This document shows, one piece after another, positions 8,141-11,797 of a stretch of DNA of 11,797 bases (position 1 is its first letter; each line of letters begins with the position of its first letter). The stretch comes from Pyrinomonadaceae bacterium (GTDB lineage Bacteria; Acidobacteriota; Blastocatellia; Pyrinomonadales; Pyrinomonadaceae). The notes beneath the pieces were generated by a model. It worked only from the letters and a program-made list of their open reading frames with translations. It was not told the origin of the DNA and searched no databases. The position numbers and the translations under genes were made by a program. The stretch is from NCBI GenBank assembly GCA_013812565.1, contig JACCTF010000765.1, positions 1 through 11,797 of the forward strand, in the 5' to 3' direction.

Positions 8141-9408
8141 CTCAATTCGCGCTCGGCCACGTCGAGTTGCTCTTGATACATCTCGGCCATAAGACGAACG
8201 TCGTCGGACGTGAGTAGACCCGGATCATAAGTGAAAGTGAGCCAGGTCTGACCGTGGTGCGTCGCGCCGTTGATCGCCACCGAGTGGCGTCGGTGCAATT
8301 GGCCGATGCATTCAATCTGTTCCAGGTGCTGAAAGATTTCGTCTTCGCTTTCGCTCCATCTTTCGGCATGAGAGAAGACGCCGGTTGCCATATCAACCCA
8401 GGGGCGATTGAGATAGCAGCGGAGCGGTTTTACTATTAGCCACAGCGGCAAGCGTGCCAGCGGAACTTCTTGCGGGACGGCCCATTCGCCATGCTCTCTG
8501 CCCCAGGAGATTTGCCGACGAACCTCGCGACACTTGTCTAGCAGCGAGGCCGTATCAGCATACCGAGCGTAAATGCGTATCCGGCTGGTGCCATTACCAA
8601 AACCTGAAAAGAAATGTTGCCGGATGTTGACGGGAAGCCATACGCTTACCTTTCGTTTGTGCCCCGCACCGTGCATGCGGTTCCAGCCGATGAACACTTC
8701 AAGCGCACATGTAATGAGCAGATCATTGTAAGTAAAGCCGCCAGCCGTGCGGATTCGCTTGCGCAGATTAGCCGCCGCAATTTTGATGGTGTGCCAGTGT
8801 CGTGTTCGCGAAGGTTGACCACAAGATCGGGACCATGAATTCGACAAAGGATGTGATGGCCCGCGATAAGCGAACCGACTTTGCTTCACGGGCGACGGAT
8901 GAGTTTGCAGAGGAAGTGGGTTGAAGGCGGAAGCCTCGGCGATAAAGCTCTCTTGCCCTGATGCTACACGGAGTTGATGACGCAGCCACATCGCTGCGCT
9001 CAAGCCGTCAACCGCGGCATGGTGAAAGCGTGTGATCAGTTTTACTCGGCCGTCGGTATTGTTAGTTATGACGAGTTGTTGCACGGGCGCTTGTTCGCGG
9101 GGGTCAAAGGGGCGGTCGAGAAAATCTTCGATGCGGCTCGTGATGGTCGCATCGGGGGACGCTTCGAGAATCGTGATGTCGTCGCTTGGCATGGGCAAGC
9201 GACGATATTGCTTGCCGTCGATGTACGAGCCGGTCGTTGGATAGCGATTCCTCGCGCTACTCGCTCCAATTCGTAGAGCTTCAATGCCCGGAGCCTGCTT
9301 GAGGTGAAAGACCAACACAAAGTCGAGCGGGCGCATGGAGCTGTCCATCACAGAACAGACGAGATCAAGGGTTGATAATTCAATCTCATTCGCAACGTGT
9401 GAGTTCAT
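8137..9408 (-). CDS. WS/DGAT- or condensation-like acyltransferase (HHxxxDG)
   Basis: This is a 423-residue protein of the CoA-dependent acyltransferase/condensation superfamily, which moves an acyl group from a thioester to an alcohol or amine. The catalytic motif HHAAVDG lies at 129-135 with the general-base His130. Other landmarks resemble wax-ester synthase/diacylglycerol acyltransferases: a Pro-Leu-Ser segment followed by Arg (around 187-203), the TYNDLLITCAL stretch (226-236) corresponding to the NDxxL motif, and LPVNIR followed by GNGTSRI (258-277). It is slightly shorter than the usual 450-470 aa WS/DGAT enzymes, and the PLN motif is degenerate. An alcohol O-acyltransferase or a stand-alone condensation-type enzyme is therefore equally possible. 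It overlaps the desaturase-like gene upstream by ATGA (9405-9408) and the GH3-like gene downstream by ATGA (8137-8140). The GH3 partner could supply an activated acid or use the product. Superfamily is confident, exact reaction is not. Confidence 0.8.
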   Translation of the reverse strand: MNSHVANEIELSTLDLVCSVMDSSMRPLDFVLVFHLKQAPGIEALRIGASSARNRYPTTGSYIDGKQYRRLPMPSDDITILEASPDATITSRIEDFLDRPFDPREQAPVQQLVITNNTDGRVKLITRFHHAAVDGLSAAMWLRHQLRVASGQESFIAEASAFNPLPLQTHPSPVKQSRFAYRGPSHPLSNSWSRSCGQPSRTRHWHTIKIAAANLRKRIRTAGGFTYNDLLITCALEVFIGWNRMHGAGHKRKVSVWLPVNIRQHFFSGFGNGTSRIRIYARYADTASLLDKCREVRRQISWGREHGEWAVPQEVPLARLPLWLIVKPLRCYLNRPWVDMATGVFSHAERWSESEDEIFQHLEQIECIGQLHRRHSVAINGATHHGQTWLTFTYDPGLLTSDDVRLMAEMYQEQLDVAERELR

Positions 9409-10259
9409 GGCTTCTGAAAGTCACGCCGGATGTCGCGTCGGGGCAGAAGGGAAAGCAGCCGTGTCCCCGCGCTGGCCGGAGCCTCTTCAACGAAATGCTT
9501 CAACTCAATCCAGGAAAGTTTTGGCTGCAAGTGATGCTCGCGGTGCATCGATAAACCCAGCGAGAACCAGTACATGAAACGGCCATAGTAGTTGTGTGAG
9601 CGCGCTTCGGCCGGGCCGGTAGAGAAACCCTCATGGGTTTGAACGGCGAAGGGATACCACAGAAGAATCGAGACGAGGATCAGCGGCGGAACCATTCCCC
9701 AGAACAATCGGGATGGACCGACGAACGCTAGAACCGTTGCGTATAGTGCGAAGATCAGGGTGTAGTTGAGCACCAACTCGGCTACATCCGCGCTTTTAAT
9801 TTGACCACGCCGCCATAGCCAGAAGAACCACTGGTGCGGCATGGCGACGGCGCGCAGTGGAATCTCAAGGACGTTGCGCGACTTCATAAAGTGGTCAGGG
9901 TCTTGGTCAGGAACATTTGTGTGGGCATGATGCAATCGATGAGTCTTGCGAAAGTTCGTGTAGGGAACCATGCTGGGCAGCAGGGCAATACGCCCCCACC
10001 AGAAGTTCGCACGCTTGGTGCGCCCTAGATGTCCATGAACACCTTCATGGGCCATCACTGTACCGATGAAGATGAGATAAGTCCGCAGCAGCACATCGAT
10101 GACGAATTGAAAGAGATTCGAGGGCTGCAAGAAGAGCATGCCAATCGAGATCATAACAACTAGGCAGATTACTGACCGACTAAGAAGATATATCTTGTGC
10201 CTCGGCCAGTAAGTCGGAATTGGCGATGTGCTGCGCGGGCGGCTAACAGTGCTCATCAT
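9405..10259 (-). CDS. Membrane fatty acid desaturase / hydroxylase-like di-iron enzyme
   Basis: Counted from the ATG at 10259 this is 284 residues of the integral-membrane desaturase superfamily, which uses O2 and a di-iron centre to desaturate, hydroxylate or ketolate lipids. All three histidine boxes are intact: HEGVH (71-75), HRLHH (107-111, with another His at 114) and HREHH (239-243). Hydrophobic stretches flank them at about 27-43, 53-70, 165-182 and 185-205. At about 285 aa it is shorter than acyl-CoA desaturases and near the size of carotenoid hydroxylase/ketolase types, so the substrate is open. Start choice: the frame also has an ATG at 10298, but without an SD. AGAGG at 10273-10269 lies 9 bases before ATG 10259, so I prefer the latter. 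It is the first gene of the operon and overlaps the acyltransferase by 4 bases (ATGA). Its upstream region carries a palindrome and a possible promoter. Confidence 0.88.
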   Translation of the reverse strand: MMSTVSRPRSTSPIPTYWPRHKIYLLSRSVICLVVMISIGMLFLQPSNLFQFVIDVLLRTYLIFIGTVMAHEGVHGHLGRTKRANFWWGRIALLPSMVPYTNFRKTHRLHHAHTNVPDQDPDHFMKSRNVLEIPLRAVAMPHQWFFWLWRRGQIKSADVAELVLNYTLIFALYATVLAFVGPSRLFWGMVPPLILVSILLWYPFAVQTHEGFSTGPAEARSHNYYGRFMYWFSLGLSMHREHHLQPKLSWIELKHFVEEAPASAGTRLLSLLPRRDIRRDFQKP

Positions 10260-10351
10260 GAGTCGCATCCTCTGTTCGTTGATCAAAGTAATATTCATGC
10301 TTCGGTGTTTTGTACGGTGAGCATAGACGGTAGGTTAGATTGCCGCTGTAA

Positions 10352-10374
10352 GAAGTGTAGCACTTCATGAAGTG
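10352..10374. promoter_or_regulatory. Operator-like palindrome with a third arm
   Basis: CACTTCATGAAGTG at 10361-10374 is a perfect 14-bp palindrome. A further copy of GAAGTG sits at 10352-10357, so GAAGTG-TAG-CACTTC forms a second inverted repeat sharing the middle arm. The arms also give a direct repeat GAAGTGT at 10352 and 10369, 17 bp apart. It lies about 95 bp upstream of the desaturase-like gene and 175 bp upstream of the divergent hydrolase gene. No regulator gene is in the window. The symmetry is seen; the operator role is inferred. Confidence 0.5.
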
Positions 10375-10380
10375 TCACAA
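10354..10380 (-). promoter_or_regulatory. Candidate promoter of the minus-strand acyl operon
   Basis: Read on the minus strand, a -35-like TTGTGA (10380-10375) is followed after 15 bases by a -10-like TACACT (10359-10354). The spacer is shorter than the optimal 17 and both hexamers are imperfect, so this is tentative. The palindrome at 10361-10374 lies within the spacer, which would suit repression by a bound dimer. Confidence 0.3.
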
Positions 10381-10451
10381 CCATACAATGTGAAAGCGTG
10401 AAATGAGACTCAATCTCGGTTCATTCGTGGCCGAACGATTTTCTTAAATGC

Positions 10452-10457
10452 TATAGT
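10452..10457 (+). promoter_or_regulatory. Possible -10 element for the dienelactone-hydrolase-like gene
   Basis: TATAGT lies in an AT-rich stretch about 93 bases before the ATG at 10550. No good -35 is visible 16-18 bases upstream. It is included because the divergent gene needs a promoter within this 290-bp region. The rest of the stretch (10260-10549) holds no gene that I can see. Confidence 0.25.
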
Positions 10458-10533
10458 TACGAAAAGCAGAAGGGATAGAAGTATGTTTTGCAGCATTACA
10501 CAAAACCGAGGTTTGGAAAATTAAGTTTTGATT

Positions 10534-10539
10534 AAGGAG
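10534..10539 (+). promoter_or_regulatory. Shine-Dalgarno AAGGAG before the hydrolase gene
   Basis: AAGGAG lies 10 bases before ATG 10550 and supports that start. The next in-frame ATG (codon 21) falls inside the signal region and would remove the twin arginines. Confidence 0.65.
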
Positions 10540-10549
10540 TGGATACATC

Positions 10550-11431
10550 ATGCACGAGGAACTTGTCAGCTTGCTCTCGAATATCGAAGTCACGCGACGA
10601 GAGTTCGTGATGACCACGCTCATCGCAGGTTTTGCACTCGCGGTGCAGCCCATCCAGGCGCAGACCACTATCACCACCGACACCACTGGCCTTGTTGCAG
10701 GCGAGGTGAAAATTCCAACTGCTGACGGCCAAATCCCTGCATATCAGGCGATGCCTGCCACCGGCAAATCATTCCCCGTAGTGTTGGTTGTCCAGGAAAT
10801 CTTCGGCGTGCATGAACATATCAAAGACATCTGCCGCCGCTTTGCCAAACTGGGTCACATGGCGATTGCCCCTGAACTATATGCTCGTCAGGGAGACGTG
10901 TCGAAGCTGCCTGACTTCAACGAAATTATTTCAAAAGTCGTCTCCAAAGTTCCCGATGCTCAAGTGATGTCAGACCTTGATGCGACCGTGGCGTATGCCA
11001 AAAAGTCCGGCAAAGGACAGACGGCCAAACTCGGCATCACGGGATTCTGCTGGGGCGGGCGCATCGTGTGGCTTTATGCCGCGCACAATCCGCAGCTGAA
11101 AGCGGGTGTTGCGTGGTATGGGCGGTTGGTCGGCAGAGACAGCGGCAACGAATTGCAACCGAAGAACCCAGTTGATGTTGCCACCTCGCTCAAAGCGCCG
11201 GTGCTAGGTCTCTACGGCGCGGATGATCAAGGCATCCCACTCGATACGGTGGAACGGATGCGTGTGGCATTAAAAGAAGCGAAGGGCGCAGCCAGGCAAT
11301 CAGAGATAATCGTTTACCCGAAGACTCCGCACGGTTTTCATGCCGATTACCGGCCGAGCTATCGCCCCGAAGAAGCGAAGGAAGGATGGCGACGTTTGCA
11401 GGAGTGGTTCAAGAAACACGGCGCCGCTTGA
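10550..11431 (+). CDS. Dienelactone hydrolase family protein with Tat-like leader
   Basis: This is a 293-residue alpha/beta-hydrolase of the dienelactone hydrolase (carboxymethylenebutenolidase) family, which opens lactone or ester bonds. The catalytic triad is visible: nucleophile Cys167 in GFCWGG, Asp226 in YGADDQGIP and His261 in HGFH. The conserved Glu83 of QEIFG, which modulates the Cys in this family, is also present. The N-terminus has TRREF (twin Arg 16-17), then a hydrophobic stretch ([12 protein letters not shown]) and a likely cleavage after PIQA (about 37). That suggests export through the Tat pathway to the periplasm, whereas classic ClcD-type enzymes are cytoplasmic. Start 10550 is backed by AAGGAG. 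The gene is divergent from the acyl operon and shares its control region. The true substrate is unknown, and no chlorocatechol or aromatic-degradation genes are nearby, so the family name should not be read as the reaction. Confidence 0.9.
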   Translation: MHEELVSLLSNIEVTRREFVMTTLIAGFALAVQPIQAQTTITTDTTGLVAGEVKIPTADGQIPAYQAMPATGKSFPVVLVVQEIFGVHEHIKDICRRFAKLGHMAIAPELYARQGDVSKLPDFNEIISKVVSKVPDAQVMSDLDATVAYAKKSGKGQTAKLGITGFCWGGRIVWLYAAHNPQLKAGVAWYGRLVGRDSGNELQPKNPVDVATSLKAPVLGLYGADDQGIPLDTVERMRVALKEAKGAARQSEIIVYPKTPHGFHADYRPSYRPEEAKEGWRRLQEWFKKHGAA

Positions 11432-11601
11432 GCCTTGTGCTAAATCTCAACTGCAGAGGGAGTGACAATTACGCCAAACTCCATGAAGAGAACTGCGCGC
11501 GCAGCCACCACAGCTTACACGCGCAGACCGATAAGGTATTACCTTTGTGCTATCTCATGCCAACAAATAGGGCGGCCACTTCACGCACGTAATCACCTCG
11601 A
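11432..11601. other. Intergenic stretch between convergent genes; no gene seen
   Basis: These 170 bases separate the hydrolase stop from the stop of the minus-strand gene at the right edge. They contain a GC-only palindrome CTGCGCGCGCAG (11493-11504) and a weak 5-bp hairpin AAGGT-ATT-ACCTT (11533-11545). Neither is followed by a U-run, so neither is called a terminator. An open frame that begins inside the hydrolase gene and runs to 11592 has no start signal and no recognisable product. Confidence 0.5.
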
Positions 11602-11796
11602 TCAGCGTTTATTGAAATAATAGACCTCGCAACTTCCCTTAAGTATCGGATCATCCGTTTCCAGGCTCTCACCCACCTCACTGAGAAGAACTTTGTACCG
11701 CCCTATCTTAGTGAAGATTAACCTCCTTTTGGCTTGCCCCGTCACATTCACTCTTTGCGGGTAGATGCCCCGCAGCTTGCTACTGCGAAAATTTAT
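11602..11796 (-). CDS. Hypothetical protein, C-terminal 64 residues (truncated by the right edge)
   Basis: On the minus strand a frame is open from the window edge (11796) to the TGA at 11604-11602. It reads INFRSSKLRGIYP, then a segment KRRLIFTKIGRYKVLLSEV, then GESLETDDPILKGSCEVYYF and NKR. The pattern looks like real protein: alternating strand residues (RLIFTKIGRYKVLLSEV), an acidic ETDDP turn and a final Cys-containing strand ending in an aromatic cluster. This would suit the last strands of a beta-sandwich, perhaps of a secreted protein. I do not recognise the family, and the start is outside the window. It converges on the hydrolase gene with a 170-bp gap. Confidence 0.6.
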   Translation of the reverse strand: MNFRSSKLRGIYPQRVNVTGQAKRRLIFTKIGRYKVLLSEVGESLETDDPILKGSCEVYYFNKR

Positions 11797-11797
11797 T

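Noticed and set aside
8974..9276. 100-codon plus-strand open frame inside the acyltransferase gene
   Set aside because: It is the antisense shadow of the HHxxxDG protein, with no ribosome site or recognisable product.
11493..11545. Hairpins after the hydrolase gene as a terminator
   Set aside because: The GC palindrome has no loop or U-run, and the second hairpin has only 5 bp.
11386..11592. 68-codon open frame across the end of the hydrolase gene
   Set aside because: It starts inside the hydrolase in another frame and has no family features.
11715..11725. AGGAGG-like ribosome site on the minus strand near the right edge
   Set aside because: No start codon follows at a usable distance, and it lies inside the open frame of the truncated gene.

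Overview
The window is about 11.8 kb of densely coding bacterial chromosome with moderately high GC. Two blocks of plus-strand genes flank a three-gene minus-strand operon. No rRNA, tRNA, IS element, integrase or CRISPR array is visible. The mix of a class-I aspartate decarboxylase (PanD), HrpB helicase, a DrrA/DrrB-type ABC exporter, a GH3-like adenylating enzyme and lineage-specific secreted proteins would fit a soil-type Gram-negative bacterium. Acidobacteriota is my best guess, but that is inference from gene style and not proof. A Tat-type leader and a Sec signal peptide imply an extracytoplasmic compartment.

Left block (1-3849, plus). The 3' end of an unrecognised gene (3-293) is followed closely by an unrecognised secreted protein (331-939), and then by a clear intrinsic terminator (1017-1057). 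Next comes an ABC exporter pair: the ATPase (1133-2116) and its ABC-2 permease (2109-3398) overlap by 8 bases and are probably translationally coupled. The permease has an odd 70-residue polar N-terminal extension containing an imperfect 27-bp tandem repeat. panD (3451-3849) follows after 52 bases and makes beta-alanine for pantothenate and CoA.

Middle (3850-6562, plus). An extended -10 promoter candidate precedes hrpB, a full-length DEAH-box helicase. hrpB ends tail-to-tail with the minus-strand operon, and the two reading frames share 18 bp.

Minus-strand operon (10259 down to 6545). Three genes are joined by two 4-base ATGA stop/start overlaps: a membrane fatty-acid-desaturase-like di-iron enzyme, a WS/DGAT/condensation-like acyltransferase with HHxxxDG, and a GH3-family acyl-adenylating enzyme. 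Together they look like a compact pathway that desaturates or hydroxylates a lipid or acyl chain, activates an acid as an acyl-adenylate, and transfers an acyl group to an alcohol or amine. No carrier protein, thioesterase or PKS/NRPS gene is present in the window. This is the most interesting system here. A 14-bp perfect palindrome with a third arm lies upstream of the operon and could be an operator.

Right block. A dienelactone-hydrolase-family protein with a twin-arginine-like leader (10550-11431, plus) is divergent from the operon and shares its 290-bp control region. At the right edge, a minus-strand gene enters the window and ends at 11602; only its last 64 codons are seen.
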